A stretch of 52,396 bases of DNA from Fidelibacterota bacterium. Its GTDB lineage: Bacteria > Fidelibacterota > Marinisomatia > SCGC-AAA003-L08 > D37C17. Each line of letters opens with the position of its first letter. The first letter of the stretch is position 1. The translations under genes and the position numbers were made by a program. Positions 26,506 through 37,419 of this stretch are shown one piece after another. The notes under the pieces are model-generated. The model made no database searches. It saw only the letters and a program-made list of their open reading frames with translations, and was not told the DNA's origin. The stretch spans positions 127,323 through 179,718 of the forward strand of contig PBEF01000003.1 of assembly GCA_002717625.1 (NCBI GenBank). The letters run 5' to 3'.

Positions 26506-29031
26506 ATGTCAAAAATCGAACAAATGTTTGATTACAAAGGAAAAACAACAAAAGTTATAGGAGATGTAAAAGCACAGGCATATAAGGAAATTTATAATCA
26601 TATTTCAGATAAACAGAACAGTAAAGATTTATCCGTACATAAAAATTATTTAGGTGATAATGAATTAGCAAAAAGTATTTATGAAAAAAAATATTTTCTT
26701 AAAGATTTAGATAATAATTTAATTGAAAAATCTCCAGAAGATGTTTTTAAACGTTTAGCATCTTTTTTAGCAACTACAGAGCTTTCTAAGTCAAAACAAA
26801 AAAAATGGGCAGAAAAATTTTATACTGAATTATATGAAGGCCGTTTTGTATCTGGAGGAAGAGTTTTAGCTGGTGCTGGAGATTTATATAGAGTTAAAAC
26901 ATTAGCGAATTGTTTTGTGGCTAAAATAGATAGAGATGATATTGACTCTATTTATAAAGCTGCTTTTGAATGTGCTCGTACTTATTCTTATGGTGGGGGT
27001 ATAGGAGTTGATATTTCTAGTTTAAGACCAAAAGACTCTGTTGTACATAATGCTGCAGATAGCTCTACAGGAGCCGTATCCTTTATGGAACTTTATTCTC
27101 TAACTACTGGTTTAATTGGCCAAAGTGGTAGAAGAGGAGCATTAATGTTAACAATTGATGTTAAACATCCAGATATAAAATATTTCTTGAAGGTTAAAAA
27201 AACACCTAATTGGGTTACAAATCAAATAGTAGAACAGTGTAGTTGGTCTGGCTTATTTAATGATAAAGAATTAGATACTATTAAAAAGCAAGTAATGGAA
27301 AATACACAAGTACGTTTTGCTAATATTTCAATTAAGGCTAGTGATGAGTTTATGCAGGCTGTTAATGAAGAAAAACAATTTGGTGATAAAACATATTTAA
27401 TTTATAAAAAATATAATAAAGATCTTAGAATGGATGCTATTCAAGATGAAGATGATATCCATTATTCTTCAGGTATTCCATCAAAAAATATTGATGATTA
27501 TGAGTTGATTTCTTCTTTTAAAACATTATCAGGTTTAAATAATTGGATAACAGATAATTCAAATCATGAAGTAATAGATAAAGATTTATTTATTGATGCA
27601 TCTAAAAGAGATGTTTATGGTGATTATATTATTCCACTTAAGGATAATGATTATGATTTAGCAATTAAGCAATCTGGGGACTTTTTATTATATTTTGATA
27701 GTACTGCAACTAATGAAGTTCGTGAATTAGTTAAAGCAAGGACGATTTGGGATCAATTTATAGAAGGTAATTATAAAACTGCAGAACCGGGTTTGATTTT
27801 TTGGACTACTATGAGTAAGTATTCTCCATCTAATTATGTAGGCAAACCAATTATTTGCACTAATCCATGTGCAGAAGTTCCATTAGAAGATGGAGGTGCT
27901 TGTAATTTAGGCTCTATTAATTTATCAAGATTTGTAAAAGAAGGTTTTACAGATCATGCTTCTATTGATTGGGATCAATTAGCTGATAGTACAATGATTT
28001 TAACTAGATTTTTAGATAATGTAGTAACTTGGAATGAATCATTAAACGCATTAGAAAAACAACGTACTGCAGCTAAAGAAACTCGTAGGTTAGGTTTAGG
28101 TGTTATGGGAATTGCTGATATGTTAAATCAAATGGGTTTAGGATACGATTCTGATGAAGGGATTAAGTTAATTGAAAAATCAATGGCTTTTATTACTAAT
28201 GCAGCATATCAGGCTTCAGCTTCATTAGCTGGAGAAAAAGGACCTTCTTCTATTTTTAATTATAAAGATTATATGGAATGTCCTTTTATACAAGAAGCGT
28301 TAAGTGAGAAAACTAAAAAAGTAATTGCTGAAAATGGTATAAGAAATATTGCAATTATGTCTATTGCTCCAACAGGATCAATTTCTAATATTGTATTATC
28401 ATACAGCAAAGGCAAGAAAAATTATATTGGTGTATCTGGAGGAGTTGAACCAATTTTTGCTACTTATTATACAAGAAGATCTGAGTCGTTTGGTAATAAA
28501 TTTTTTAAAGTCTTTCATTCTACAATTCAAGCATATATAGATCAAAACGATTTACAGGATAAAATTGATAATGTAGATAGTGTTGATACAGTATTACCAG
28601 AATTCTTAACTAGAACAGCACATAAAATTGAATCACAAAAACGTGTTAAAATTCAATCTATAATTCAAAAGTATATAGATCATAGTATTTCTTCTACAAT
28701 TAATTTACCCGAGGATGTTCAGCCTGAACTAATTTCAGATATTTATTTAAAAGCATGGAAAAGTAAGTTGAAAGGTGTAACTATTTATCGTGATGGTAGT
28801 AGATTCCCAATTTTAAGTACAGAGGGAGAGTTGACAGATTTTCAAAAAGAAAAAGAAAAAAAGTTTGTTATTACTAATGATAATAATGAAGAAATTGAAG
28901 TGCAGGCAGATGATATTATGAAACTTCCTGATGGGTCATTAATAACAATGTATCATTATTTAAAAAATACTAATCGAGAAATTGAAGAGGTATTATCAGA
29001 TACAAAATTTGAGGATGCTATAAGTGATTAA
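26506..29031 (+). CDS. nrdJ: adenosylcobalamin-dependent ribonucleotide reductase, catalytic subunit (class II)
   Basis: Makes deoxyribonucleotides without oxygen dependence, using B12. The barrel shows Cys136 (LANCFV), [13 protein letters not shown] near 163, the catalytic block [19 protein letters not shown] with Asn453, Cys455, Glu457 and Cys466, and APTGSISNI with SGGVEPIFA. Residues about 285-400 are extra compared with short NrdJ proteins. The protein ends without the usual C-terminal Cys pair and TSCPD domain; these are in the overlapping next gene. Length, 841 residues. A weak AAAAGGGAT ribosome site lies about 8 bases before the ATG. Expression likely depends on the structured leader in front of it. 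Confidence 0.94.
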   Translation: MSKIEQMFDYKGKTTKVIGDVKAQAYKEIYNHISDKQNSKDLSVHKNYLGDNELAKSIYEKKYFLKDLDNNLIEKSPEDVFKRLASFLATTELSKSKQKKWAEKFYTELYEGRFVSGGRVLAGAGDLYRVKTLANCFVAKIDRDDIDSIYKAAFECARTYSYGGGIGVDISSLRPKDSVVHNAADSSTGAVSFMELYSLTTGLIGQSGRRGALMLTIDVKHPDIKYFLKVKKTPNWVTNQIVEQCSWSGLFNDKELDTIKKQVMENTQVRFANISIKASDEFMQAVNEEKQFGDKTYLIYKKYNKDLRMDAIQDEDDIHYSSGIPSKNIDDYELISSFKTLSGLNNWITDNSNHEVIDKDLFIDASKRDVYGDYIIPLKDNDYDLAIKQSGDFLLYFDSTATNEVRELVKARTIWDQFIEGNYKTAEPGLIFWTTMSKYSPSNYVGKPIICTNPCAEVPLEDGGACNLGSINLSRFVKEGFTDHASIDWDQLADSTMILTRFLDNVVTWNESLNALEKQRTAAKETRRLGLGVMGIADMLNQMGLGYDSDEGIKLIEKSMAFITNAAYQASASLAGEKGPSSIFNYKDYMECPFIQEALSEKTKKVIAENGIRNIAIMSIAPTGSISNIVLSYSKGKKNYIGVSGGVEPIFATYYTRRSESFGNKFFKVFHSTIQAYIDQNDLQDKIDNVDSVDTVLPEFLTRTAHKIESQKRVKIQSIIQKYIDHSISSTINLPEDVQPELISDIYLKAWKSKLKGVTIYRDGSRFPILSTEGELTDFQKEKEKKFVITNDNNEEIEVQADDIMKLPDGSLITMYHYLKNTNREIEEVLSDTKFEDAISD

Positions 29032-29656
29032 ATTAAAAAGAGATTTTAAAATTCAAAAAGTAGAAAAAAAAGATACTTCTTCTGAACTTACTCCTAAGCA
29101 AGGGGATTCAACTTTTAGGCCTGAAGTTGTTAATGCTAAAGTTTATAAAGTAAAAAGCGCATTTGTTAAAAATGCAGTTTTTATCACTTTGAGTTATGTT
29201 GATACTCATACTGGTAGAGAACCAATTGAAATATTTATTAATTCTAAAGATTTAAATCGTTCTGCTGAATATGTTGTGTTAACTCGATTAATTTCTGCAA
29301 TTTTTAGAAGAGCAAGTGATCCAATGTTTATATTAGAAGAGTTGCATGGTATACATGATCCAAATGGAGGCTCATTTAAAGATGGCAAGTATTTTCACTC
29401 ATTTTATGCAGAAGTTGCTGATGTAATTGAAAGATTTTTTTATGATGTAAATATTTTATCTTCTAAAGATAAAGAGTCATCAGTTGATGATAATATTCAA
29501 CAAGAATCTGTAAAGGTACCAGTTCAAACAAAGGATCAGGAAACTGATTTTAATAAAGAATTTAGAATTTGTCCCACTTGTTCTGGAAAATCTCTTAAAA
29601 CAGAAAATGGTTGTGATATGTGTGTTGAATGTGGATATAGTAAGTGTGATAAATAA
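29024..29656 (+). CDS. NrdJ C-terminal subunit: TSCPD domain and Cys-rich tail
   Basis: A 210-residue protein that matches the part missing from the NrdJ C-terminus. Residues 40-140 form a TSCPD domain (VTLSYVDTHTGREPIEIF-like, ISAIFRRASDP, EELHGIHDPNGG). A low-complexity linker follows. The tail has six Cys: ICPTC at 183-186 and GCDMCVECGYSKC at 196-208, as seen in full-length NrdJ, where such residues reduce the active site or bind zinc. The start is a GTG with GAGGA 8 bases before it, overlapping nrdJ by 8 bases. Split NrdJ is known in Pseudomonas (NrdJa/NrdJb), which is the closest parallel. Confidence 0.85.
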   Translation: MIKLKRDFKIQKVEKKDTSSELTPKQGDSTFRPEVVNAKVYKVKSAFVKNAVFITLSYVDTHTGREPIEIFINSKDLNRSAEYVVLTRLISAIFRRASDPMFILEELHGIHDPNGGSFKDGKYFHSFYAEVADVIERFFYDVNILSSKDKESSVDDNIQQESVKVPVQTKDQETDFNKEFRICPTCSGKSLKTENGCDMCVECGYSKCDK

Positions 29657-29666
29657 TTTATTTGAT

Positions 29667-30614
29667 TTAATATTTTATAAATTCATCTGTATACTCAATT
29701 AATTTTTCTTGAATTCCTTTTTCTAGCATTGAATGTCCGGCATCAGGTATTATAATTAAATTTGATTGTTTCCATTTTTTATGTAAATCCCACGCGCTAC
29801 GCATAGGACATACTACATCATATCTACCTTGGATAATAATATTTGGAATATTTTTTATTTTATAGATATTATCTAGAATCCAACCATCTGATTTAAAAAA
29901 GCCCTTATTAATAAAATAATGACATTCAATTCGCGCAAAGGCTTCAGCAACTTTTTTATCATCAAAATGGTGTAGTGAATTTTTATTTTGAATTAATTTA
30001 CTAGTACTAGCTTCCCATTTTGCCCATGCTGTAGCAGCTTCTATTCTAATTTTTTGATTACTAGATGTTAATTTATTATAGTATGCTTTTACTAAATTTT
30101 TTTGTTCATTTTTGGGTATAACTGATAAATATTTTTCCCATGCATCAGGATATATATAGCTACATCCCTCTTGATAGAACCAATCTATTTCTATTTTTCG
30201 TAATAAAAATATTCCTCTTAATATTAAACCCTTACATCTTTTAGGATGTGTGATAGCATAAGTTAATGATAGGGTTGATCCCCAACTTCCTCCAAATACA
30301 ACCCATGATTTGATTTTTAAATATTGTCTAATTTTTTCAATATCTTCTACTAAATTCCATGTTGTATTTTCTTTTAATTCTGCATGTGGAATACTTTTAC
30401 CACACCCGCGTTGGTCAAAAATAATAATTCTCCATTTTTTTGGATTAAAATATTGTCTATAAATTGGTTCAATTCCACCACCAGGACCACCATGTAAGAA
30501 AATAACAGGTTTTCCTTTAGGGTTTCCAGATTCTTCAATAAATATAGTATGTATTGATGATACATTAAGGTAAAATGTATTAAATGGTTTAATTGGAGGA
30601 TATAAATTTGCCAT
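29667..30614 (-). CDS. pip: proline iminopeptidase (peptidase family S33)
   Basis: Cytoplasmic alpha/beta hydrolase that removes N-terminal proline from peptides. The oxyanion motif HGGPGGG is at residues 41-47, the nucleophile Ser110 lies in GGSWGS, with the Asp in QGRYDVVCP and the His in DAGHSM near the C-terminus. Length, 315 residues, and the N-terminal YPPIKPF are typical. It lies 4 bases after carB, and converges with the nrdJ second subunit gene with only 10 bases between. Confidence 0.92.
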   Translation of the reverse strand: MANLYPPIKPFNTFYLNVSSIHTIFIEESGNPKGKPVIFLHGGPGGGIEPIYRQYFNPKKWRIIIFDQRGCGKSIPHAELKENTTWNLVEDIEKIRQYLKIKSWVVFGGSWGSTLSLTYAITHPKRCKGLILRGIFLLRKIEIDWFYQEGCSYIYPDAWEKYLSVIPKNEQKNLVKAYYNKLTSSNQKIRIEAATAWAKWEASTSKLIQNKNSLHHFDDKKVAEAFARIECHYFINKGFFKSDGWILDNIYKIKNIPNIIIQGRYDVVCPMRSAWDLHKKWKQSNLIIIPDAGHSMLEKGIQEKLIEYTDEFIKY

Positions 30615-30618
30615 GAAT

Positions 30619-33600
30619 TTATTTAAAAATATCCTGTAAACTTGTATAGCTTAATTGTTTTTTTAAAGTAATACGTATTGCTCTTAGTGCTGCTTGTGCT
30701 CCTGCAATAGTTGTAAATACAGGGATATTATGTTTAATTGCTGCTTTCCCAATTTCGTATTCATCATATCTTGATTGTGCTCCAAGGGGAGTATTTATAA
30801 TCATCTGAATCATATTATTTTTTATTTCATCAACAATATTTGGTCTTCCTTCTCCTACTTTAAATATATTTTGGCAATTAATACCATTTTCTTGCAATAG
30901 AGATGCTGTACCTTGTGTTGCAATAATTTTATAATCCATTTCATCTAAATCTCTTGCTATTTTAATAATATGACCTTTATCAGATTTATTTACTGATAAA
31001 AATATTTGACCTGATAAAGGCAGTTTATTGCCAGCTCCAATTTCTGCTTTTGCGTATGCTGATCCTAAATGTTTATCAAAACCAATTACTTCTCCTGTAG
31101 ATTTCATTTCTGGAGATAAAAATATATTCTGATTTGGAAATTTATTAAATGGAAATACGGGTTTTTTAACAGCAATTAATTGTGTATTACTATTATTAAA
31201 ATTTAATTGTTTTATTTTTTTCCCAGATGATATTTGGGCTGCATATTTAGCATATGGAATATCTGTTATTTTACTAATAAATGGAATCGTCCGACTTGCT
31301 CTTGGATTTACTTCTATGATATATATAATATTATTTTTCATTGCAAATTGTATATTAATTAAACCTATAGTATTTAGCTTTAGTGCTAATTTTTCAGTGT
31401 ATTGTTCAATAGTTTTTTTTGCATCTAATGGTAAATTATAAGCAGGATATACACAGGAAGAATCACCAGAATGGATACCAGCTTCTTCAATATGTTGCAT
31501 AATCCCAGCAATTTTGATTTCATTGCCATCGCATATAGCATCTACATCAAATTCATAAGCATCCTCAAGAAAGGCATCAATTAAAATAGGATGGTCTCCT
31601 GATACTAACGCTGCTTTTCCTACAAATGTTTTTAATCCATCTTCGTCATAAACAATTTCCATCCCACGTCCACCTAGCACATAAGATGGACGTACAAGTA
31701 CTGGATATTGTATTGTATTTGCAATATTGATAGCATCTTTTATTGAGTATGCTATTCCATATTTTGGTACTGGAATTTTAAGTTTCTCTAAAATTTCTCC
31801 AAATTTTTCTCTATCTTCTGCAAGATCTATAGAATGAGGATCAGTTCCTATAATTTTTACTCCAGCTTGCATTAGCTGCTTCGCAATATTTAAAGGAGTT
31901 TGTCCACCAAATTGTATTAAAACTCCATCAGGGTTTTCAAGATCAATTATATTCATAACATCCTCAAATGTTAAAGGTTCAAAATATAATCGATCTGCTA
32001 TATCAAAATCAGTTGAGACTGTTTCAGGATTACAGTTAACCATTATTGTTTTATAGCCTAGTTCCTTTAAACCAAAAACAGCTTGCACACAACAATAGTC
32101 AAATTCTATTCCCTGTCCAATTCTATTTGGACCACCTCCAAGAATCATAATTGTTTTATTTTTAAATGGTATAATTTCATTTTCATCTTCATAAGTTGAA
32201 TAGCAATATGGTGTTTTAGCCTCAAATTCAGCAGCACAAGTATCAACCATTTTATATGTAGGTATAACATTATTTTTTATTCTGTGATCTCTAATATTTT
32301 TTTCAGATTTTTTTACTGTATTAGCAATTTGCAGATCTGAAAAACCTTCTTTTTTTAAGTATTTAATATTCTTTTTCTTAAAATTCTTTTTAATATCAAT
32401 AGTAGTAATGATTTGTAGTTGTGATAAAAACCAAGGGTCTATTTTTGTTTTATTATGAAGTTCTTTTATTGAATATCCTTCTTTAAAGGCTTTCCATATT
32501 TTTAATAATCTAAAAGCAGAAGGGAAACTAATTTTTGTAATATCTAAAGGACGATGATCGGTTACTTTAGGTTCAAATCCATTAAGCCCAACTTCTAGTG
32601 ATCTAAATGCTTTTTGTATAGACTCTCTGAATGTCCTACCTATTGCCATTACTTCTCCAACTGATTGCATCTGTACTCCTAATATTCCATCAGATGTTGG
32701 GAACTTTTCAAAATCAAAGCGAGGTATTTTTGTAACCACATAATCAATTGAAGGTTCAAATGAGGCCATTGTTTCTTGAGTAATGTCATTTGGAATCTCA
32801 TCTAGTGTAAATCCAATTGCTAATTTTGCTGCAATTTTTGCTATAGGAAATCCTGTTGCTTTAGAAGCTAAAGCTGATGATCTGCTCACCCTTGGATTCA
32901 TTTCTATAATAATTGTTCTACCTGTATTGGGATTAACAGCAAACTGAACATTTGACCCACCAGTATCAACACCTATTTCTCTTAAACACTGAATTGACCA
33001 ATTTCTCATTTGTTGATATTCTTTATCACTAAGTGTTTGTGCAGGAGCCACTGTAATACTATCTCCTGTATGTACTCCCATTGGATCAATATTTTCAATA
33101 CTACATATAATGATTGCATTATCATTTTTATCTCGTACAACTTCCATTTCATATTCTTTCCACCCTAATAAAGACTCTTCAATTAGAACTTCATGAATTG
33201 GGCTAGCCCGTAATCCATTTTCAATTTGATTTTTAAATTCTTCAATATTATATGCTGTTGAACCCCCTGTTCCACCTAATGTAAAGGATGGACGAATAAT
33301 AATTGGAAAGCCTATTTTTTTAACTAAATCTATTGCATCATCATAAGAATTCACAAATCCACCTTTAGCAGTTGGAATATTTATGGCATCCATACATTGT
33401 TTAAATTGCTCTCTATTCTCAGCTTTTTGTATTGCTTTAATATTTGCTCCAATAAGCTGAACATTATATTTAGTTAAAATTTCATTATTATGTAATTCCA
33501 TTGCAATATCTAAAGCTGTTTGCCCACCAACTGTTGGTAGAATAACATCAGGTTTTTCTTTTTTTATGATTTCTTCTATTGCAGATATATTAATGGGTTC

Positions 33601-33798
33601 TAGATATGTTGCATCTGCAATATTTTTATCTGTCATAATTGTTGCAGGATTAGAATTAACAAGAATAACTCTATATCCTTCTTGTTTAAGTGCTCGACAA
33701 GCTTGTGTTCCAGAATAATCAAATTCACAAGCTTGACCGATAATAATTGGTCCAGCTCCAATAACCATAATAGAATTTATATCATTTCTTTTAGGCAT
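30619..33798 (-). CDS. carB: carbamoyl-phosphate synthase, large subunit
   Basis: Makes carbamoyl phosphate from bicarbonate, ammonia and two ATP, for arginine and pyrimidine synthesis. The two homologous ATP-grasp halves are visible: first half with [17 protein letters not shown] and GGQTALDIA, second half with [17 protein letters not shown] and [12 protein letters not shown]. The C-terminal domain has the MGS-like allosteric fold ending near [10 protein letters not shown]. At 1059 residues it is full length. It overlaps carA by 8 bases, which is the usual carAB order. Confidence 0.98.
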   Translation of the reverse strand: MPKRNDINSIMVIGAGPIIIGQACEFDYSGTQACRALKQEGYRVILVNSNPATIMTDKNIADATYLEPINISAIEEIIKKEKPDVILPTVGGQTALDIAMELHNNEILTKYNVQLIGANIKAIQKAENREQFKQCMDAINIPTAKGGFVNSYDDAIDLVKKIGFPIIIRPSFTLGGTGGSTAYNIEEFKNQIENGLRASPIHEVLIEESLLGWKEYEMEVVRDKNDNAIIICSIENIDPMGVHTGDSITVAPAQTLSDKEYQQMRNWSIQCLREIGVDTGGSNVQFAVNPNTGRTIIIEMNPRVSRSSALASKATGFPIAKIAAKLAIGFTLDEIPNDITQETMASFEPSIDYVVTKIPRFDFEKFPTSDGILGVQMQSVGEVMAIGRTFRESIQKAFRSLEVGLNGFEPKVTDHRPLDITKISFPSAFRLLKIWKAFKEGYSIKELHNKTKIDPWFLSQLQIITTIDIKKNFKKKNIKYLKKEGFSDLQIANTVKKSEKNIRDHRIKNNVIPTYKMVDTCAAEFEAKTPYCYSTYEDENEIIPFKNKTIMILGGGPNRIGQGIEFDYCCVQAVFGLKELGYKTIMVNCNPETVSTDFDIADRLYFEPLTFEDVMNIIDLENPDGVLIQFGGQTPLNIAKQLMQAGVKIIGTDPHSIDLAEDREKFGEILEKLKIPVPKYGIAYSIKDAINIANTIQYPVLVRPSYVLGGRGMEIVYDEDGLKTFVGKAALVSGDHPILIDAFLEDAYEFDVDAICDGNEIKIAGIMQHIEEAGIHSGDSSCVYPAYNLPLDAKKTIEQYTEKLALKLNTIGLINIQFAMKNNIIYIIEVNPRASRTIPFISKITDIPYAKYAAQISSGKKIKQLNFNNSNTQLIAVKKPVFPFNKFPNQNIFLSPEMKSTGEVIGFDKHLGSAYAKAEIGAGNKLPLSGQIFLSVNKSDKGHIIKIARDLDEMDYKIIATQGTASLLQENGINCQNIFKVGEGRPNIVDEIKNNMIQMIINTPLGAQSRYDEYEIGKAAIKHNIPVFTTIAGAQAALRAIRITLKKQLSYTSLQDIFK

Positions 33799-34903
33799 GT
33801 TTCTCTTTTTTTTGATATACCTGCATTAATTTTATAAAATGATTAAATAAATATTGTGAATCATGTGGTCCGGGGCTTGCTTCAGGATGATATTGAACAC
33901 TAAATACAGGAAAATCATTACATTGCATTCCCTCCACTGTTTGATCATTTAAGCTTAGATGTGTAATTGATATATTGTTTGGTAGATTTTCTAAAGAAAC
34001 AGAAAACCCATGATTTTGACTTGTAATTTCAATCTTTCCAGTTGTTAAATTTTTAACAGGATGATTACATCCTCTATGCCCAAATTTTAATTTATATGTC
34101 TGTGCTCCAAGAGCTAAACATAGTATTTGATGCCCAAGACATATCCCAAAAATTGGAATATTATATTTTAATAATTCTTGTACAGTTTTAATTCCATAGT
34201 CTACTGCTGCAGGATCTCCGGGCCCATTTGATAGAAAAATTCCATCTGGAGAAAATGATAAAATTTCATCACTAGATACAGAGGCTGGAAATACTTTAAT
34301 ATAGCAGTTTTCTTTTTCTATCAACCTTAAGATATTATGCTTGATTCCATAATCAATTGCTGCAACTTTATATTTTTTGTTATTAGAGTTCCAATTATAT
34401 GGTTTATTACATGTAACAATTTTAGCTAAATCCATTCCACTCATATTGGGATGTGATGTTAATTTCTTCTGTAGATCTAATTTAGACATGTCTGAGCTTG
34501 AAATAATGCCGTTCATTGCACCTTCTATCCTTAATATACGAGTTAATGCTCTTGTATCAATTCCTTGTATACCAACAATCCCATTACTTTTTAAATAATT
34601 ATTGAGTGAATCTGTTGCTCTATAGTTAGATACTATAGGAGAGTCTTCTTTAATAATAAATCCTTGTACTTGAATTTTTTTACTCTCAGTATCTTCAATA
34701 TTAATTCCATAGTTACCAATATGAGGAGTTGTCATGGTAACAAGTTGTCCGCAGTAAGAAGGATCGGTTAAAATTTCTTGATATCCTGTCATTCCAGTAT
34801 TAAAACATAATTCCCCTATCGTTATACCCGTTTCACCAAGAGCATAACCATGAAAAATTTTTCCATTTTCTAGTATTAGTTTAGCAGAATGTTGATTATA
34901 CAT
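33791..34903 (-). CDS. carA: carbamoyl-phosphate synthase, small (glutaminase) subunit
   Basis: Splits glutamine and feeds ammonia to CarB. The N-terminal half has [17 protein letters not shown]; the C-terminal class I amidotransferase shows the Cys in [10 protein letters not shown] and the His and Glu in [12 protein letters not shown]. Length, 370 residues, is normal. The ATG has no visible Shine-Dalgarno sequence. A hairpin terminator ends 12 bases before the ATG, leaving no room for a separate promoter, so expression must come through or from within that hairpin. Confidence 0.97.
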   Translation of the reverse strand: MYNQHSAKLILENGKIFHGYALGETGITIGELCFNTGMTGYQEILTDPSYCGQLVTMTTPHIGNYGINIEDTESKKIQVQGFIIKEDSPIVSNYRATDSLNNYLKSNGIVGIQGIDTRALTRILRIEGAMNGIISSSDMSKLDLQKKLTSHPNMSGMDLAKIVTCNKPYNWNSNNKKYKVAAIDYGIKHNILRLIEKENCYIKVFPASVSSDEILSFSPDGIFLSNGPGDPAAVDYGIKTVQELLKYNIPIFGICLGHQILCLALGAQTYKLKFGHRGCNHPVKNLTTGKIEITSQNHGFSVSLENLPNNISITHLSLNDQTVEGMQCNDFPVFSVQYHPEASPGPHDSQYLFNHFIKLMQVYQKKEKHA

Positions 34904-34915
34904 ATTTGTCTATAT

Positions 34916-34944
34916 AAAAAAATAGCTCCGTTATAGGAGCTATT
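34916..34944 (-). terminator. intrinsic terminator directly upstream of carA
   Basis: AATAGCTCC (34921-34929) and GGAGCTATT (34936-34944) form a perfect 9-bp stem with a 6-base loop. On the minus strand the 3' side runs into seven T residues (34916-34922). This is a classical intrinsic terminator for the nuclease genes at 35020-36634, or an attenuator for carAB. The plus strand has no T-run, so it acts one way. Confidence 0.8.
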
Positions 34945-35019
34945 AGAAACGCAATATTAAAAATGATGTGCATATATAAATTTAATAAATTTTTATTTTA
35001 TTTTAAAGCCTTCTATTGA

Positions 35020-35919
35020 TTACCTGCTTTTATATTTATCTATAATAGAAACCTCAATAAAGCGTCCTTGAAAATTATTGTTATACACATTTTCATTTAA
35101 CCATTCTCTTTCTGTATCCATTTCTTCATGGCTAATTAGCTTACACCATGCTTTATCATCTTTATTCCCATTATCTGGATCGTGCCATCTATAGTTTCGT
35201 TTTTTCAATAAATTTTTATATTCATATTTAGCAAATGTAGCTTCCACTCTACACATGGGACGTTTAGCATTTTGAATTAATTCAGCAATTGGTTTGTTAT
35301 CTATATATGATGGGTGTGTTACTAAATGAATTAAGGCATCAACATCACCCATAGCACGATGTGCTTCGTAATAAAATCCATGCCAAATACACAGCAATTC
35401 TTGTTTTACTCCTTTAAAATCTCTTGCATCCCAATCAATATCATTTATAGAACAAGCCCATATTTTATTTTTTGAAATTTCCAGTCTTTGATCTGTAAAT
35501 CCTCGATCAAATTCAGCATTATGCGCAACAATAAGCTGTGATGTTTGAAAAATATGTTCTACTTTTTTCCAATCTATTTTTTTACCTTTAACCATATCAT
35601 CACTAATTCCATTGATTTTAGTAGCTGATTCAGGAATTGGCATTCCAGGATCTTCAAGTGATTCATAGGCTGCAACAACTTTAACATCATCACCATTTTC
35701 TTTTGTGATTTCAATACATTTAATTGCAATTTCTATAATTTTATCTTCTTTATTATCTGTTCCGGTAGTTTCTAAATCAAGAAAACAAATTCTCATTCTT
35801 GGATTAGAGGGTTCTAGTGGCTTTATATCATCTATATCATAAGCCTCTAACCCTTCTCCATCGTATTTTTGGAGTTTAATACAGTTATCAACATCATGTA
35901 ATCCTTTAATAAAACTCAT
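35020..35919 (-). CDS. DnaQ-like DEDDh 3'-5' exonuclease domain protein
   Basis: A 299-residue protein with the epsilon/RNase T-type exonuclease fold. ExoI is FLDLETTG (Asp48, Glu50), ExoII is around AHNAEFDRGF (Asp138), preceded by NGISDDMVKGK, and ExoIII is HRAMGDVDALI (His187, Asp192), so it is a DEDDh enzyme with all key acids. Residues 1-40 and 210-299 are extensions of unknown fold, the latter rich in aromatic and charged residues. It is not a normal polymerase III epsilon. It follows the RecB-like nuclease gene by 4 bases, so the two are probably one unit, and ends ahead of a strong terminator. Confidence 0.85.
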   Translation of the reverse strand: MSFIKGLHDVDNCIKLQKYDGEGLEAYDIDDIKPLEPSNPRMRICFLDLETTGTDNKEDKIIEIAIKCIEITKENGDDVKVVAAYESLEDPGMPIPESATKINGISDDMVKGKKIDWKKVEHIFQTSQLIVAHNAEFDRGFTDQRLEISKNKIWACSINDIDWDARDFKGVKQELLCIWHGFYYEAHRAMGDVDALIHLVTHPSYIDNKPIAELIQNAKRPMCRVEATFAKYEYKNLLKKRNYRWHDPDNGNKDDKAWCKLISHEEMDTEREWLNENVYNNNFQGRFIEVSIIDKYKSR

Positions 35920-35923
35920 AAAT

Positions 35924-36634
35924 TTAACTCCTTAATGTTTCAACCATTTTTATAATGTTATCTTTCATATAGGGGGCATGTAATCCTACACATTCATGGT
36001 CCTTTAAGTGAATAATTATATGCTGCGAAATTTTAAGTCCATAATATGTTTCTAATAAATATCGATATAATGATAATTGTAATGCATAATGATTAAACTT
36101 AGTATCGGCAATATCTGATGTAGCAGGTAAAACACCTCTTTTATTTCTATATGATTTGGTATCAATCTTCTTTGAAGTTTTCCAATCCATAATAATATAG
36201 CTATCACTATTTTTATCAAATAATAATAAGTCAATTGTACCTGAAATTTTCAATTCTTCACTATATATAATAACCTCTGGATAAATCTCAAAATTAGATT
36301 TCATTTTAAATTTATTAAGCCATTTCATTCCTTGAATTGCTTTGGGCTCTGTTAATTCAGATTTATCAAGGATATGATTTTCTAATTGCTCATGCACTAA
36401 TGTACCATAATCTGCTGAGTCTTTCCATATTTGTAATAAATCTTCAACACTCATACCCATATATTTTGGACTTGATGCTACAAGCTTTTTAGCTACTTTT
36501 TCTGCATCAAATTTTTCAAAGAATTGACTAACAAATGTAGTTGCACTTATAAATTCTAATTCAGGATTTGTTGCTAGATTATATCTATGAGCTTCGCGTT
36601 CTAAGGTGATATTATTATCGAAAAGTTGATTCAT
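35924..36634 (-). CDS. PD-(D/E)XK nuclease of RecB/Cas4 type
   Basis: A 236-residue protein with the RecB-family nuclease motif order: His81 in GTLVHEQLE, Glu120 before VIIYSEE, Asp135 in SGTIDLLLFD, Asp150-x-Lys152 in IIMDWKTSK, and the QxxxY motif as Gln186/Tyr190 in ALQLSLYRYLLE. The N-terminal SATTFVSQFF is like that of phage exonucleases. No helicase or iron-sulphur Cys cluster is present, so it is neither AddB nor classical Cas4. It is the first gene of a two-gene unit with the DnaQ-like exonuclease. Function in repair, recombination or defence is open. Confidence 0.8.
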   Translation of the reverse strand: MNQLFDNNITLEREAHRYNLATNPELEFISATTFVSQFFEKFDAEKVAKKLVASSPKYMGMSVEDLLQIWKDSADYGTLVHEQLENHILDKSELTEPKAIQGMKWLNKFKMKSNFEIYPEVIIYSEELKISGTIDLLLFDKNSDSYIIMDWKTSKKIDTKSYRNKRGVLPATSDIADTKFNHYALQLSLYRYLLETYYGLKISQHIIIHLKDHECVGLHAPYMKDNIIKMVETLRS

Positions 36635-36655
36635 TCGTATGATTAATTTATAAAC

Positions 36656-36661
36656 ATTATA
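36656..36661 (-). promoter_or_regulatory. possible -10 box for the nuclease pair
   Basis: Read on the minus strand it is a perfect TATAAT, 21 bases before the start of the RecB-like gene. No good -35 is seen 17 bases upstream. The 91-base gap to the deformylase gene holds nothing else recognisable. Confidence 0.35.
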
Positions 36662-36725
36662 TTACTTTAGTTAAGGTTCTTTTTATCGATTAAAATAATT
36701 TCCAAATTTTAACTCTTTTGATTTA

Positions 36726-37343
36726 TTATTGAAAATCTGATAATTCTTTAACAAGGTTAGAATAGAGTGTTTGGATATTATCATTTTCAGATATTCTGTA
36801 GACATTTTTTATTTTATTATTTTCAACCATTAATTTCCCATCTAAGTGGTCAAGTTCATGTTGAAACAGTCTAGACATAAACCCTGATAAAGGTTTTTTT
36901 ATTTTTTTACCATCTTTATTAAAATACCTAACTTTAATTCTATCATATCTTTCGGCGACTAATCTAATTTCTGGAATACTAAGGCAACCCTCTTCTCCTT
37001 CTTGAATAGATTTTTTGGAGTAATAATCTATACGTGGATTAATATAAAATTCAAAATTATCAGCATTAGGATTACCCTTTATACTATTTTTTTCATTTTC
37101 ATCATCATCATCATATTCATCATGTTTTAAACCTATAAAAATTTTTTTATTATAGCCAATTTGATTTGCAGCAACGCCTGCACATGGAGTTGCTTTATAT
37201 GTATCAAATAAATCAGTTAATATTTGATTTATTTCATTAGAAAATGGGAGCCTAACCTCCTTGGTTTCTTTTTTGAGAAAATTAATATTATCTGGTATCA
37301 GATTTTTTCCATCCCAAACTTCAACTAATTTTTTAATGGCCAT
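36726..37343 (-). CDS. def: peptide deformylase with acidic insert
   Basis: Removes the formyl group from new proteins. The three family motifs are intact: GVAANQIG at 56-63, EEGCLSIP with metal ligand Cys120, and QHELDHLDG with His162 and His166 around the catalytic Glu. At 205 residues it is longer than the usual 150-185. The extra length includes an acidic, probably disordered insert at residues 73-97 (EYDDDDENEK). The start is ATG at 37343. Confidence 0.95.
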   Translation of the reverse strand: MAIKKLVEVWDGKNLIPDNINFLKKETKEVRLPFSNEINQILTDLFDTYKATPCAGVAANQIGYNKKIFIGLKHDEYDDDDENEKNSIKGNPNADNFEFYINPRIDYYSKKSIQEGEEGCLSIPEIRLVAERYDRIKVRYFNKDGKKIKKPLSGFMSRLFQHELDHLDGKLMVENNKIKNVYRISENDNIQTLYSNLVKELSDFQ

Positions 37344-37358
37344 AATATTTTTTTAATA

Positions 37359-37389
37359 AGTATAAAAAATAATACTATATTTTGTGCAA
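37359..37389 (-). promoter_or_regulatory. possible promoter of def
   Basis: On the minus strand TTGCAC (37384-37389) and TATACT (37359-37364) are 19 bases apart, a slightly long spacing. Start of transcription would be about 20 bases before the def ATG. The divergent gene at 37420 must have its own signals in the same gap. Confidence 0.35.
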
Positions 37390-37419
37390 ATTTATTTATG
37401 TCAATTTAAGGAATTTATT

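Noticed and set aside
35924-36634. Cas4 and thus a CRISPR locus
   Set aside because: No iron-sulphur Cys residues, no cas1/cas2 and no repeat array nearby; the motifs fit the broader RecB-like family.
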